A DNA stretch of 64,000 nucleotides from Acidimicrobiaceae bacterium (GTDB taxonomy: Bacteria; Actinomycetota; Acidimicrobiia; Acidimicrobiales; Bog-793): positions 54,081 to 118,080 of the forward strand of contig PLKG01000098.1 in the NCBI GenBank assembly GCA_003140595.1, given 5' to 3'. The translations under genes and the position numbers were made by a program. Shown one piece after another: positions 8,512 through 18,299 of the stretch. The notes beneath the pieces are model-generated. The model made no database searches. It saw nothing but the letters and a program-made list of their open reading frames with translations, and was not told the DNA's origin. Within the stretch, counting starts at the first letter, position 1. Each line of letters begins with the position of its first letter.

Positions 8512-9801
8512 ATGTCCGCCGGTCGTCTCCCAGGGACCTTTCGTGTCCTGCTCGCGGCAAGTTTCGTGTCGTCGATCGGCAGCGGTCTTACTCTCCCGTT
8601 TCTCGTCATATATCTGCACCAGGTTCGACACATCCCGCTCGGGATCTCGGGTGTGCTGATCGGCGGCGTCGCGGTCCTCGCTCTTCCCGTAAGTCCGGTG
8701 GCCGGTGCCCTTGTCGACCACGTCGGTGCCCGCCAGGTGGTGCTTGTAACCATGGTCGTGCAAGGGCTCGGCACCGCCGGTCTCGCAACCGTTCACAGCA
8801 CCCTGACCGCGCTGCCCGCCCTGTTCGTCTTCGGGCTGGGCCAGGCCGCCGCGTGGCCCACGTGGAACGCTCTGTTGGGAGTGATGGTCGACGACGACAA
8901 GCTCAGCGGCTTGGCCTTCGCCCGGAACTTCCAACTCCTGAACCTGGGTCTCGGCATAGGCGCGATCGTCGGCGGGCTCATCGTGCACGTCCGCGAGCCG
9001 GGAACCTTCGTATCGGTGTATCTCGCCGACGGGGCGTCGAACCTGGTGGTCGTCACCGCACTCGCGGTGCTGCCTCGAAGGGCATTTGGCGCTGCGCGCC
9101 ATGTCGGTGCCGCATTGGCAAACGAGGGCGGCACCGAAAGCTGCGCGCACGACCGACCCCGCTCGGGTGGGTACCGAGCCGTGCTGGGCGACGGCGTGTT
9201 CCGCCGGTACCTCGTCGCGACCACCGTTCTCATGGTCGCCGGCTACGCCGCTCTCAACACCGGCTTTGTCGCCTTCGCCACTTCGGTGGCCAAGGCTGGC
9301 CCCGGCACGATCGCGGCCGCGTTCGCGGCCAACACGGCGTTCATCGTCCTTGCACAGCCGCTGGGGCTGCGAATCGTCAGCCGGACGAGGCGTACGACCG
9401 CCCTCAAGATGGTCGCGGGCGCGTTCGCCGCCTGCTGGGTCGTGCTCGCGTCAGCGGGTCTGGCACCTGGGTCCTACGCCGCGCGGGCGCTTGTCATCGC
9501 GACTCTGGTCGTGTTTGCTGCGGGCGAGGTGCTCCTCAGCCCTGTAAGCGGCCCTCTCGTGAACGACCTTGCCCCCCCGGGGCTACGCGGAAGGTACTTT
9601 GCCGCGTCTGCAATGTGCGTCACGGTTGCCAACATCTTGAGCCCGGCAATCTCAGGAGCGGCCGTCGGCGGCGGCCTTGGTATTTTGCTGCTTGGCTTCT
9701 TCGTCGCCTGTTGCGGAGTAGCCGCCCTAGCTGCGGAGTGGTTAGGCCAAGCTCTCACGCCAGCTCAGGACAATGCCCGCGGACACCGGTCGCCGGTCTG
9801 A
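8512..9801 (+). CDS. MFS transporter
   Basis: A 429-residue membrane protein with about 12 hydrophobic helices in the major facilitator arrangement: helix 1 in 'VLLAASFVSSIGSGLTLPFL', helix 2 in 'SGVLIGGVAVLALPVSPVAG', and a loop 2-3 motif A variant 'GALVDHVGARQVVLV'. A central loop with Arg, His and acidic residues separates the two halves. Substrate unknown; the layout fits a drug or metabolite exporter. ATG 8512 has GAGG about 10 bases upstream; the frame is open back to 8419 without protein-like sequence. It is divergent from the dienelactone hydrolase gene, with about 70 bases between starts. Confidence 0.88.
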   Translation: MSAGRLPGTFRVLLAASFVSSIGSGLTLPFLVIYLHQVRHIPLGISGVLIGGVAVLALPVSPVAGALVDHVGARQVVLVTMVVQGLGTAGLATVHSTLTALPALFVFGLGQAAAWPTWNALLGVMVDDDKLSGLAFARNFQLLNLGLGIGAIVGGLIVHVREPGTFVSVYLADGASNLVVVTALAVLPRRAFGAARHVGAALANEGGTESCAHDRPRSGGYRAVLGDGVFRRYLVATTVLMVAGYAALNTGFVAFATSVAKAGPGTIAAAFAANTAFIVLAQPLGLRIVSRTRRTTALKMVAGAFAACWVVLASAGLAPGSYAARALVIATLVVFAAGEVLLSPVSGPLVNDLAPPGLRGRYFAASAMCVTVANILSPAISGAAVGGGLGILLLGFFVACCGVAALAAEWLGQALTPAQDNARGHRSPV

Positions 9802-9838
9802 GGTCCTCGGGACCAACCCGACGACCCCCGCAAATTCG

Positions 9839-10320
9839 TCACCCCGCCCGAACGACGAGCTCGGGCGACGGCGGGCAGATGGCTCGACCTAGGGCTTGGA
9901 CGGGGATGTCCGGGCCTGACGGGCCGACCACGAGATCGAACGAACCCGGTTAGATCAGCTCGGCGTCGTCGCGTGCCCGTCGGAGAATCTCTCCGAACAG
10001 CTGGCCGTGCCGCACACAGCCGACGCCCGCAACTCCCCAGACTGGGACCGGAGCATCGTTGGCGGCTCTGGCGACAGAGGCGGCCAGAGGTCAGAGCACA
10101 CTTCGAGAACCCGCCGCGAGCGCCTCCACGAGTACCGCGGCGCCGCCCTCGACAGGCTCCTTTGCGTCTTGGTACCCCCAGCCGCGGGCCTGTGAGGCCG
10201 CGGCCGCGAACCTTCGCAGGTCGTCGGCAGTGCGCGCGGCGAAGTGACCAGACGTACCACTTCGGGTTCCCGACGCGAACAAGCTTCCAGCACGGTCTGG
10301 GCGGGACACGCGACGAGATG
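9839..10320 (-). pseudogene. decayed gene, possibly eIF-2B-like / unknown
   Basis: The minus strand holds protein-like segments broken by stops and a frameshift. Upstream comes 'TADDLRRFAAAASQARGWGY' and 'DAKEPVEGGAAVLVEALAAG' (to a TGA near 10092). In another frame follow 'AANDAPVPVWGVAGVGCVRH' and 'QLFGEILRRARDDAELI', a TAA just after, and in the same frame 'PGSFDLVVGPSGPDIPVQAL' and 'RAICPPSPELVVRAG' ending at 9839. The order 'PVWGVAGVG...VVGPSG...P.AL..A.CP..PEL' resembles the C-terminus of actinobacterial proteins related to translation initiation factor 2B-like isomerases, but I recognise it only loosely. One frameshift plus one in-frame stop indicate decay. Confidence 0.4.
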
Positions 10321-10704
10321 TGCCCGTTCGCGACAAGGCGTTCGCTCAGGCCGGCCGCGAGGAGATCGGCCGTCGGATCCGAGAGGAGCTCGCCGACTGG
10401 TTTCGCGCCGCCTTATCGGGATGAGAGGCAGCAAGCATCGTCGCGGCCACCCACCAGAGAGGCCTGGCAAAGACCTGAGACTCGACTAGCCGTCGGCCGG
10501 CGGTCACGACAGCGCGCGGTTCTTCAGCGCGAGCTCGGAAATGGCCCGTGCCGCCTCGACGGCCAGAGTCGTGGGCCTCGTCGCGATCCCGGGCGATCCA
10601 CCGTGGGCGCTCGATGCGGTGCATCCGGTGGGGACCTTGCCGCCGCGATGCCGGCGTGGCACCGAGAAGCTCGAGAGCAAGGAGCCTAAAGCGAGCCCAT
10701 CGGC
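10248..10704. other. region of coding remnants downstream of fumC
   Basis: No intact gene. Two short stretches look like former coding sequence. On the minus strand, in frame directly after the fumC stop, 10704 to 10504 reads '...GKVPTGCTASSAHGGSPGIA' then 'TRPTTLAVEAARAISELALK' and stops. On the plus strand, 10320-10424 reads 'VPVRDKAFAQAGREEIGRRI' then 'REELADWFRAALSG' and stops. Neither has a convincing start or ribosome binding site, and I cannot name the families. Together with the fragment to the left, this suggests one or more deleted genes. Confidence 0.3.
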
Positions 10705-12126
10705 CTAGCCGACGATCCCGCCCTTGGTCATGGCCAGAACGTCCAGAGCGCGATCGACCTCCTCCTCGGTGAGCAAGCCCATCTCCAGCACGACCGTTCG
10801 CAGGTCCTTTCCTCCAGCGACAGCCGCCTTCACAACCTTGGCCGCCTGCTCGTATCCGATATAGGGGTTGAGCGCCGTCGCTATTGACGGGGAGGAGAGC
10901 GCGTAGGACCTGCACCGCTCCTCATCCGCGGCGATCCCGACAACGCACTTGTCTGCCAAGACTCGGCTCACCGCCGACAGCAGCCGGATGGACTCGAGCA
11001 GGTTGCTGGCGATCACCGGCAGCATGACGTTGAGCTCGAAGTTGCCCGCGGCACAACCGAAGCCAACCGCAGCGTCATTGCCGACAACCTGAGCGACAAC
11101 TTGGCAGACAGCCTCGGGAACCACCGGGTTCACCTTTCCCGGCATGATTGACGATCCCGGCTGGAGATCAGGCAAGTGGATCTCGCCAAGGCCGCACCGC
11201 GGACCGGATGACATCCATCGAAGATCGTTCGAGATCTTGTACAGCGATATTGCGATCGTTCGGAGAGCACCGGAGGCCTCCACCAGAGCGTCCCGAGCGC
11301 CTTGAGCCTCGAAGTGATCACGAGCCTCGATGAGGGGCAGACCGGTGGCCGACGCGAGATCTCCTATGACCCTCGACGCGAAGCCCGCCTTCGCGTTCAA
11401 CCCGGTCCCGACTGCCGTGCCACCGAGCGGCAGCTCCGCAACCCGTGGCAAGACCGATTGGAGCCGCTCGACGCCGTGCTCGACGGCAGCCGCGTATCCA
11501 CCGAACTCCTGTCCGAGCGTCACTGGCGTCGCATCCATCAAGTGGGTGCGACCGGACTTCACAATGCTCATGAACTCGGCCTGCTTCGAGCGCAAGCCCG
11601 AGGCGAGATGACCCAGGGCAGGTACAAGATCTCCGACGATCCCGCGGGCGGCCGCCAGATGAATCGCCGAGGGGAACACGTCATTGGACGATTGCGACGC
11701 GTTGGGCTCGTCATTGGGGCGGACCTCCCGCCCGAGCCGTTCGCTGGCAATATGCGCCAGCACTTCGTTCATGTTCATGTTCGTGGAGGTCCCCGATCCC
11801 GTCTGGAACACGTCGATCGGGAACTCGTCAAAATGGCGCCCGGCTGCCACTTCTTCAGCCGCGTCGACAAGCGCCGCCGCGACATCGGGACCGATCGTTC
11901 CCATCTCCGCGTTCACCGTGGCAGCTGCTCGTTTGATCATCGCCAGGGCGACGAGAAGCGCTGGGTCCACTGGTTGGCCCGAAATAGGGAAGTTATCGAC
12001 GGCACGCTGAGTTTGTGCTCCCCATCGGGCACGCTCGGGAACTCGGATCTCCCCCATCGAGTCGTGCTCGATGCGATACTCGACTTCGGCGTCGCCAGCT
12101 CGCTGTGAGTCTCCCAGAACAGTCAT
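10705..12126 (-). CDS. fumC: class II fumarate hydratase
   Basis: A 473-residue class II fumarase, which interconverts fumarate and malate in the TCA cycle as a cytosolic homotetramer. Clear family signatures are '[20 protein letters not shown]', '[20 protein letters not shown]', '[20 protein letters not shown]' (catalytic His), '[12 protein letters not shown]', and '[20 protein letters not shown]' (catalytic Ser loop, superfamily signature). '[19 protein letters not shown]' and the C-terminal '[11 protein letters not shown]' domain complete it. Aspartate ammonia-lyase is related, but the substrate-binding pattern around '[13 protein letters not shown]' favours fumarase. Start ATG 12126 is the only reasonable one. 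It is divergent from the NlpC/P60 gene. Confidence 0.96.
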   Translation of the reverse strand: MTVLGDSQRAGDAEVEYRIEHDSMGEIRVPERARWGAQTQRAVDNFPISGQPVDPALLVALAMIKRAAATVNAEMGTIGPDVAAALVDAAEEVAAGRHFDEFPIDVFQTGSGTSTNMNMNEVLAHIASERLGREVRPNDEPNASQSSNDVFPSAIHLAAARGIVGDLVPALGHLASGLRSKQAEFMSIVKSGRTHLMDATPVTLGQEFGGYAAAVEHGVERLQSVLPRVAELPLGGTAVGTGLNAKAGFASRVIGDLASATGLPLIEARDHFEAQGARDALVEASGALRTIAISLYKISNDLRWMSSGPRCGLGEIHLPDLQPGSSIMPGKVNPVVPEAVCQVVAQVVGNDAAVGFGCAAGNFELNVMLPVIASNLLESIRLLSAVSRVLADKCVVGIAADEERCRSYALSSPSIATALNPYIGYEQAAKVVKAAVAGGKDLRTVVLEMGLLTEEEVDRALDVLAMTKGGIVG

Positions 12127-12169
12127 AGAGTCAACGTAGTTGTCAGAACGACCGTAACAATTCGGGCAG

Positions 12170-12266
12170 AGTTATCGTAACTACGCTGTAATGTCAGTAG
12201 CCGAGCAGAATTGCTCGCATCGCAGGTGGGAGCCCGCGTGCTTGCAATGGCTTTGCAGAGCGGGTT
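12170..12266 (+). promoter_or_regulatory. candidate control region between fumC and the NlpC gene
   Basis: The 154-base divergent intergenic region holds three dyads. AGTTA-TCG-TAACT lies at 12170-12182. CGAGCA-GAAT-TGCTCG lies at 12202-12217. A longer hairpin has arms AGCCCGC (12231-12237) and GCGGGTT (12260-12266) and would fold in the leader of the NlpC mRNA, ending about 14 bases before the GTG start. Actinobacterial cell-wall hydrolase genes often have structured leaders, but I see no match to the c-di-AMP (ydaO) riboswitch consensus. Confidence 0.3.
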
Positions 12267-12280
12267 AGGTTGCGATCACT

Positions 12281-13492
12281 GTGAGACCTGCTTCTGGGAG
12301 CCTCGTCATTCAGGCTGGGCGAAGTTCGGTCGTCGCGCCGGATGCGCCAGAGAGCCGACGCCGCCGCGCGGCGGTTTCGCTAGCCGTCTCGGCAATGTTG
12401 CTCGCAGGCGTCGTCACACCTCTTGTTCTCAACGGCATGCCGGCAGGTGCCGACCAGGTTTCCACCCTGCAACAGCGTGCCCAGTACATCGCCGCAGAGA
12501 TCCAAGCCTCCAACGTCAAGTTGACCATCCTCGACGAGAACTACCTCGAAGCCAAGGCTCGGGTGGCGTCCCTCGCTCAACAGGTGTCCGACGCGACAAA
12601 GGCGATAGGCCGGACCGAGACGACACTTGATCAGGATCGGTCGCACCTACGCCAGGTTGCGATCGAGGCCTACGTCTCCGGCGGCGCCTCGCAGAGCTTT
12701 TCTGTCCTGTTCAACGGCACCCAACAGACCGCCGGAATGCAGCAGGCCTATATCCAAGCGGCGTCAGGCAACCTTGACGAGTCTGAGACAACGGTGTTGA
12801 TCAACCAGCGAGCGCTTTCGATCGATCGGGCCGCTCTCAACCGCACCGAGCAGGTCGCGAGTGCCAACGAGAGGACGATCTCGAGTGACCTCTCGCAAGC
12901 CCAGCTCATCACGGCCAAGTTGGACAGCGAAGAAGTCAGCGTAAAGGGTCAGCTAGCAGCCGCTGTTGCGGCGGCTGAACGCGCCAAGGCCGCGGCCTAT
13001 GCCGCCGCGTTGGCCAGGGCCGCCGCCGCCGAAGCCGCTGCCCAGCAACAACAACAGCAGCAGCAGTCGCAGTCGCAACAGTCGACTGCGGCTCCGACGC
13101 CGGTTCCCGCGCCTACGCCCACTGCACCGGTGTCTGGTAACAGCGCAGGTGCGATCGCTGTGAACGCCGCCCAGAGCCAGCGCGGCGTCCCCTACGTCTG
13201 GGGGGGTGCGACGGCGGGAGCAGGCTTTGACTGCTCGGGGCTGACAATGTGGGCATGGGCCCAAGCAGGTGTCTCTCTGGCGCACGGGGCAACTGAGCAG
13301 TACTACGAGATCGAACACGTCTCGATGTCCGACCTTCAGCCTGGTGACCTCATCTTCTATGGCGACTCGTACCTCCTCTACCACGTCGTCATGTACATCG
13401 GAGGCGGCATGGTCGTGCAGGCAGAGGAGACTGGCACCAACGTGATGGACACGCCGATTCCACCTGGTGCTTTCGGCGCCGGCAGACCTTGA
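12281..13492 (+). CDS. secreted coiled-coil NlpC/P60 peptidoglycan endopeptidase
   Basis: A 403-residue cell-wall hydrolase of the RipA/p60 type. A cytoplasmic basic stretch and a signal helix (residues about 30-56) are followed by a long coiled coil (about 60-250). An Ala-rich part leads into a run of eight Gln (254-262) and a Pro/Thr linker. The C-terminal NlpC/P60 domain (about 290-403) has Cys318 in 'AGFDCSGLTMWAWAQAG' and His368 in 'LLYHVVMYIGGG' as catalytic residues, and cleaves D-Glu-mDAP or related peptide bonds. The GTG at 12281 is the only start that keeps the signal helix near the N-terminus with a short basic lead. The coiled coil probably autoinhibits or targets the enzyme, as in related proteins. 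Confidence 0.92.
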   Translation: MRPASGSLVIQAGRSSVVAPDAPESRRRRAAVSLAVSAMLLAGVVTPLVLNGMPAGADQVSTLQQRAQYIAAEIQASNVKLTILDENYLEAKARVASLAQQVSDATKAIGRTETTLDQDRSHLRQVAIEAYVSGGASQSFSVLFNGTQQTAGMQQAYIQAASGNLDESETTVLINQRALSIDRAALNRTEQVASANERTISSDLSQAQLITAKLDSEEVSVKGQLAAAVAAAERAKAAAYAAALARAAAAEAAAQQQQQQQQSQSQQSTAAPTPVPAPTPTAPVSGNSAGAIAVNAAQSQRGVPYVWGGATAGAGFDCSGLTMWAWAQAGVSLAHGATEQYYEIEHVSMSDLQPGDLIFYGDSYLLYHVVMYIGGGMVVQAEETGTNVMDTPIPPGAFGAGRP

Positions 13493-13566
13493 CCTCTCGA
13501 CCCTCCTAAGACGCTCCAACAGCTGCACCGCTGCACGCCAGCGGCCTTCCCACGTACGCTTCGCCA

Positions 13567-14511
13567 ATGCGCGCTGTCGTCATCGAGGCCGGATCCGTGG
13601 TCGCCAGAGAGCGGCCCGACCCCGTCCCCGGGGTGGGCGAGCTACTCGTCAGCGTCCGCGCCGCGGGTTTGAACCGCGCCGACATGTTGCAGCGGGCCGG
13701 TCTTTATCCTGCTCCGCCGGGTTCGCCCACGGACACACCCGGGCTCGAGTTCTCGGGAGTCGTGGCGGATATTGGCCCTGGTGTCGAGCGCTTTTCCATC
13801 GGCGACCGTGTCATGGCCGTCGTCGGCGGTGGGGCCCAGGCCGAGCTGGTGATCGTCCATGAGCGCGCCGCGCTGCCCATGCCAGACACGCTGGACTTTC
13901 TGGAAGCGGGCGGGTTCCCGGAGGCATTCACGGTCGCACATGACGCTCTGTTTACCCAGTGCGCGCTCCGACCAGGTGAACGCGTCCTGGTGAACGGCGC
14001 CGCGGGCGGCGTCGGCGTCGCCGCGGTCCAGCTTGCCCGTGTGGCAGGCGCCACCGTCGTCGCGAGCGTGCGAGCCCCTCACCTTCGGGCCTCGCTGGAA
14101 TCTTTCGGCGCGACGGCTGTCGACCCGGCCGAAGCGGCCGCACACGGCACCTACGACGTGATCCTGGAACCGATCGGGGCGTCGAATCTGAAGAGCGACC
14201 TTGGCTCACTGACGATCGGAGGCCGTCTCGTCATCATCGGCGTCGGCGCCGGTGCACGGGGCGAGATTGACCTGCTCCAGCTCATGGATCGTCGGGCACG
14301 CATTTGCGGCTCCACGCTGCGGGCTCGTCCTCTGGAGGACAAGGCGGTTGCCGCGCGTCTCGTCGAGCGCCAGGTCCTGCCACTGGTCGCGGCACGGCGG
14401 GTTCGCGTCCCCGTCGAGGCCATGTTCGGGCTGGAGGAAGTGGACGCGGCATACGCACGGTTCGAAGCGGGGAACAAGCTGGGCAAGATCATTCTCGACG
14501 TGTCCCGCTGA
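13567..14511 (+). CDS. NADPH:quinone oxidoreductase-like MDR protein
   Basis: A 314-residue medium-chain dehydrogenase/reductase without the zinc ligands, of the quinone oxidoreductase/PIG3 type. It begins MRAVVIEAGSVVARERPDPV and has 'VSVRAAGLNRADMLQRAGLY' and 'PGLEFSGVVADIGPGV'. The nucleotide-binding segment is 'VLVNGAAGGVGVAAVQLARV', a typical NADPH Rossmann motif; 'GRLVIIGVGAGARGEIDLLQ' follows. The C-terminal 'LEEVDAAYARFEAGNKLGKI' is the family ending. It probably reduces quinones or enones with NADPH. It stands upstream of the MarR operon with about 210 bases between, so it may be regulated separately. Confidence 0.9.
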   Translation: MRAVVIEAGSVVARERPDPVPGVGELLVSVRAAGLNRADMLQRAGLYPAPPGSPTDTPGLEFSGVVADIGPGVERFSIGDRVMAVVGGGAQAELVIVHERAALPMPDTLDFLEAGGFPEAFTVAHDALFTQCALRPGERVLVNGAAGGVGVAAVQLARVAGATVVASVRAPHLRASLESFGATAVDPAEAAAHGTYDVILEPIGASNLKSDLGSLTIGGRLVIIGVGAGARGEIDLLQLMDRRARICGSTLRARPLEDKAVAARLVERQVLPLVAARRVRVPVEAMFGLEEVDAAYARFEAGNKLGKIILDVSR

Positions 14512-14649
14512 CAACAGATCGAAGCACTCCACAAGGCGGCGACCTCGACCAGGGTCGTCCAATAGGCTTCGCGAGCTGGGATCGGCTCACCCGCAAGGGA
14601 ATGCTCTGACCACCGATCCCCGCGAGAGCAGTCCGACAATTTCACCTAC

Positions 14650-14715
14650 TGGAATATTCCACCAGTGGAACTGTTCTAGCCCATGTGACATTGCAGAGCT
14701 CATCTGGACCGGTCC
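14650..14715 (+). promoter_or_regulatory. palindromic operator candidates for the MarR regulator
   Basis: Upstream of the marR-type gene are a perfect 12-bp palindrome TGGAATATTCCA (14650-14661), overlapping a second dyad TTCCAC-CA-GTGGAA (14657-14670), and a third perfect palindrome GGACCGGTCC (14706-14715) just before the GTG start. MarR-family dimers bind such dyads, commonly over their own promoters. Regulation of the downstream operon by these sites is inference. Confidence 0.5.
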
Positions 14716-14722
14716 ACCGGTG

Positions 14723-15283
14723 GTGACGATCGCGCGATCCACATCGCGGCAGTCGAACGGGGGGACGACCAGCGCGCCGGAGCCCTCGACACGTGAGGTC
14801 CTCGTAGATCGCTACTGCGAGCTTCAACCGCAGATGCAAAGGCGCTTCAGCGCTTTGTTGCACCGAGAGCTGCGAGATGAGCTCCATGCCGTCACCGGAC
14901 ACCAGCTGAGCGTATTGGCCTACCTCCGCGGGCAGTCGGTGACAATGCGCGAGCTCGCAAGGGAGCTCGACGTAGGCGAAAGCGCTGCCACAGCCGTGGT
15001 CGACCGTCTCGTACGCCAAGGGCTCGTCGCTCGCCGCGACGACCCCTCGGACCGCCGTGTCGTACGCCTGGCCCTGAGCGACTCAGGCGAGTCGCTGGTG
15101 ACCAAGCTTCACGCCACGGCCTGCAGGAAGACAGCGAACTTGCTCGTCTCGCTCTCCGACGACCAGCTCGCTGAGCTCGTCGCGACAATGGAAATGCTCG
15201 ACGCGGCCGCCACCGCGAACGAAACGCTCACCTGCCTTGAGAGCGCTTCGGTGAACAACGCCCAGGAGGAACCAGCAAGATGA
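14723..15283 (+). CDS. MarR-family transcriptional regulator
   Basis: About 186 residues with a MarR winged-helix domain. The HTH is '[20 protein letters not shown]' followed by '[20 protein letters not shown]' (recognition helix and DPxDRR wing), then '[17 protein letters not shown]'. The flanking dimerisation helices are '[18 protein letters not shown]' and '[18 protein letters not shown]'. Start: GTG 14723 (or GTG 14720) gives a short, polar N-terminus; no strong ribosome site is visible and ATG codons occur only inside the domain. The last four bases (ATGA, 15280-15283) overlap the start of the transporter gene, so the two are translationally coupled. It probably represses the transporter and DoxX/Rieske genes and responds to a toxic ligand. 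Confidence 0.85.
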   Translation: MTIARSTSRQSNGGTTSAPEPSTREVLVDRYCELQPQMQRRFSALLHRELRDELHAVTGHQLSVLAYLRGQSVTMRELARELDVGESAATAVVDRLVRQGLVARRDDPSDRRVVRLALSDSGESLVTKLHATACRKTANLLVSLSDDQLAELVATMEMLDAAATANETLTCLESASVNNAQEEPAR

Positions 15284-16971
15284 CGACCACCGACAGAGTT
15301 CTCGGCGCCGACCAAGTGGTCGCCGAGGCGGCCGGGGCCGCCAGCTCGACCTTGCAACCCGAACGCGGGGGCGGAGGCATGACTCACCGCCAGATCCTCG
15401 TCGTGTTCTCAGGCCTGATGCTCGGGATGCTGCTCGCCGCGCTCGACCAGTCCATCGTCAGCACGGCACTGCCAACGATCGTCGGTGACTTCCACTCCCT
15501 CAACCGCCTGACCTGGGTCGTGACCGCCTATCTCCTCACATCGACTGTGAGCGCCCCCCTCTACGGGAAGATCTCCGACCTCTATGGCCGCAAGAAGATC
15601 TTCCAGTTCGCCATCATCATCTTCCTCGCCGGATCAATCCTGGCCGGTCTCAGCCAGAACATGGATCAGCTGATCGCGTTCCGCGCCGTTCAGGGCCTCG
15701 GGGCGGGCGGGCTGATCGTGCTCGCGATGGCCATCGTGGGCGACGTGGTCTCGCCTGCCGAACGTGGCCGCTACCAGGGATACTTCGGTGCGGTGTTCGG
15801 TATCGCGAGCATCGCGGGACCGCTCGTGGGAGGCTTTCTCGTCGACCACGCCTCTTGGCGCTGGATCTTCTACGTGAACCTCCCCATCGGCGCAGTCGCC
15901 CTTGTGGTCACGAGCATCGTGCTGCGTGACCGGACGGCGCGCACCCGGCACAAGATCGACTACAGCGGTTCGGTCCTGCTGCTCATCGGCGTGTCCGCCC
16001 TGTTGTTGGTCACGACCCTCGGAGGCTCCCCACAGGGCTACGCGTGGTTGTCACCGCAGATCATCGCCATGATCGTGATCGGCATCGGTTTCGTCGCTGC
16101 ATTCCTCGTGCGTGAGCACTACGCGACCGAGCCGATCGTCCCGCTCAGGCTGTTCCGCAAGCGGGTCTTCTCGGTGTCGAACGCCGCGGGATTCATCGTC
16201 GGCGTCGCAATGTTCGGCGCGATCATCTACCTGCCCGTATACCTCCAGGTCGTCCGAGGTGTTTCGCCGACAACTTCCGGGCTCATGTTGTTACCGATCA
16301 TGGCCGGGCTGTTCACGGCCTCGATCGGAAGCGGGCAGATCATCGCGCGGATCGGACGATACAAAGTCTTCCCGATCGTCGGTACTGCGCTCATGACAGT
16401 CGGGATGGGGCTGTTCTCCACCTTGACGATCCACACCTCCTTCCTCGTGACCTCGGCTTTCATGCTGCTCACCGGGTTCGGGCTGGGTCTGGTCATGCAG
16501 GTGCTGATCCTGGCTGTCCAAAACGGCGTCGATTACAAAGACCTCGGCACAGCGACGTCGCTCGCCGCGTTCTTCCGGTCGATGGGAGGCGCTTTCGGCA
16601 CCGCGCTGTTGGGCGCGGTCCTGAACGATCGCCTCATCGGCAACCTGACCAAGGCCCTACCTTTGGCGGATCATGCCCACGTGCCTCAGATCGCCCGGGA
16701 GATCGTGGGCAGCCCCGCCCAGTTGAAGCTGCTGCCACCGGCCATTCACGCAGCGGCGACTGTCGCGTATGTGCACACGATCGACACGGTCTTTCTCATC
16801 GCGACGCCTGTGGTCGCCCTCGCGTTCGTCTTGTCCCTCGCCCTGCCGGAGATTCGCCTCCGCAAGACCGTGCACACGACAGCGCCGGACAATGAGTCCT
16901 CCTCGCATGCGACCGGGCTCGTGGACGCAATTGTCACTTCAGAGGAACCGTTGGCAAACTTCAACGCGTGA
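15280..16971 (+). CDS. DHA2-family (EmrB/QacA-type) MFS multidrug exporter
   Basis: A 563-residue, 14-helix drug:H+ antiporter. Motif A is '[17 protein letters not shown]', motif B is '[20 protein letters not shown]', motif C is '[20 protein letters not shown]', and the helix-1 motif is '[17 protein letters not shown]'. '[17 protein letters not shown]' is the central loop, and '[21 protein letters not shown]' near the end is also conserved in the family. AGGAGG lies 13 bases before the ATG at 15280, which overlaps the MarR stop. The gene in turn overlaps the next one (GTGA at 16968). The three genes form one operon, so the exporter is likely induced by MarR ligands. Confidence 0.93.
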   Translation: MTTTDRVLGADQVVAEAAGAASSTLQPERGGGGMTHRQILVVFSGLMLGMLLAALDQSIVSTALPTIVGDFHSLNRLTWVVTAYLLTSTVSAPLYGKISDLYGRKKIFQFAIIIFLAGSILAGLSQNMDQLIAFRAVQGLGAGGLIVLAMAIVGDVVSPAERGRYQGYFGAVFGIASIAGPLVGGFLVDHASWRWIFYVNLPIGAVALVVTSIVLRDRTARTRHKIDYSGSVLLLIGVSALLLVTTLGGSPQGYAWLSPQIIAMIVIGIGFVAAFLVREHYATEPIVPLRLFRKRVFSVSNAAGFIVGVAMFGAIIYLPVYLQVVRGVSPTTSGLMLLPIMAGLFTASIGSGQIIARIGRYKVFPIVGTALMTVGMGLFSTLTIHTSFLVTSAFMLLTGFGLGLVMQVLILAVQNGVDYKDLGTATSLAAFFRSMGGAFGTALLGAVLNDRLIGNLTKALPLADHAHVPQIAREIVGSPAQLKLLPPAIHAAATVAYVHTIDTVFLIATPVVALAFVLSLALPEIRLRKTVHTTAPDNESSSHATGLVDAIVTSEEPLANFNA

Positions 16972-18011
16972 CTAGACCTTCGGCCCCCGAGCCGCGAGAC
17001 CGGTCCGTGGCGCGCCTGGCGGTGCGACTGCGGGACACTCCCGGGGGTCCACAGGTCGTTCTCAGGGCCTTCCTCGGTGTGACCTTCACCTATGCGGGCC
17101 TACAGAAGCTGACGAACCGCTACTTCTTCGAAGCGGCCAACCCTGGGTCAATCCAGGCACAGCTGCACGCGTCGATCACTTCGAGCCCGATCGGACCACT
17201 GATAAGGCTCGCGGCGCACGAACCGGTGCTTGTCGGCTTGCTGATCGCTTTCGGCGAAGTGGCAGTCGGCCTCGGGACTCTGTTCGGGTTGCTCGGAAGG
17301 ATTGCCGCGGCAGGCGGCATGGCAGTGTCACTCCTCCTGTTCCTCTCCGTCAGCTTCAATACCACGCCCTACTTCTACGGCTCGGACATCGTCTTCTTCT
17401 TCGCCTGGACACCTCTTTTGGTCGGAGGAAGCGGGACGTGGTCTGTTGACGGCGCATTACGGGCAAGTCACGCCAGGGAACGAACCAAGGCCGGTGTCCC
17501 GCCGGGTCGGCAAGCACCTGACCTAGACCGCCGTGCAGCCGTTCGCAAGGTGGCCTCCGCGATCACACTCGGGACCTTCGCCGTCGTCACCGCCGGCGTC
17601 TCGGCCGCGATCGGGCGAATGTTCGGCACATCGGTCCAGACCTCGAGTGCTCCGCAACTACCACCGCCGAGCACCGAAGCGCCCAGCGGTGGCTCCTCGA
17701 AGGGCACGGCAATAGGGCTCGCCAGCGACGTACCGGTCGGTGGCGCCCGAGAGTTCACCGATCCCGCCCAGGGTATCCCTGCCTACGTGGTGCGCCCGGC
17801 GGAGAGCTCCTATGTCGCCTTCAGCGCCGTGTGCACTCACATGGGCTGCACCGTGGGATTCTTCGAACCGGCAGTCCAGTTCCGTTGCCCGTGCCACGGC
17901 TCTATCTTCTCGGCCGTCACCGGGGAGGTTCTCCAGGGCCCCGCCGCCGCGCCTCTGCCGAGCATTCCCGTCGCCAAGTCAGCCGCCGGCACTCTCCTCG
18001 TGGACGGATGA
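16968..18011 (+). CDS. DoxX/TQO-like membrane domain fused to a Rieske [2Fe-2S] domain
   Basis: A 347-residue fusion. Residues about 30-155 are four membrane helices of the DoxX/DoxD type ('[19 protein letters not shown]', '[20 protein letters not shown]', '[19 protein letters not shown]', '[18 protein letters not shown]'). A polar loop, one further helix near 193-217 and a Pro/Ser linker follow. The C-terminal 105 residues are a Rieske domain with cluster ligands Cys289 and His291 ('CTHMGC') and Cys307 and His310 ('CPCHGS'). The extra Cys294 and Cys309 would form the disulfide of classical high-potential Rieske proteins. An electron-transfer role on the outer face with a quinone partner is inferred. 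The start GTG 16968 overlaps the exporter stop. Confidence 0.88.
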   Translation: MTRPSAPEPRDRSVARLAVRLRDTPGGPQVVLRAFLGVTFTYAGLQKLTNRYFFEAANPGSIQAQLHASITSSPIGPLIRLAAHEPVLVGLLIAFGEVAVGLGTLFGLLGRIAAAGGMAVSLLLFLSVSFNTTPYFYGSDIVFFFAWTPLLVGGSGTWSVDGALRASHARERTKAGVPPGRQAPDLDRRAAVRKVASAITLGTFAVVTAGVSAAIGRMFGTSVQTSSAPQLPPPSTEAPSGGSSKGTAIGLASDVPVGGAREFTDPAQGIPAYVVRPAESSYVAFSAVCTHMGCTVGFFEPAVQFRCPCHGSIFSAVTGEVLQGPAAAPLPSIPVAKSAAGTLLVDG

Positions 18012-18299
18012 ATCTCCGGTGACGGCAACTGTCAGACGTACTGACCGATCTAATGCCATCGCGTTTAGTAGAATGCTCGGCGTGTTCAATTTGTCACTCG
18101 GATGTCACAGATGGTGACCCGCGCGACCCGGGCGAGGCCCTCGGCAAGCTCAAGTCGCTCGACTGGCACCACAGCCCCCACAGCCCAGGCAACGACGACC
18201 CGTTCTGCGCGAGCGCGGCTCCCCCGCACAGCGTCTGACGCGCGCCCGAGGCCCCCTCGCGCTTCAGAGCGCTCGTCGCCGCCGGCCACGTCGGCGCAA

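Noticed and set aside
8064-9953. 629-codon open frame on the plus strand
   Set aside because: It overlaps the MFS gene in another frame and is Arg/Ser-rich without any domain; a high-GC shadow.
12231-12281. c-di-AMP (ydaO) riboswitch before the NlpC gene
   Set aside because: The conserved blocks of that riboswitch are missing; only a simple hairpin is present.
13035-13080. Poly-Gln (CAA/CAG) tract as a phase-variation switch
   Set aside because: The repeats are triplets within the coding frame, so slippage changes length but does not switch the gene off.
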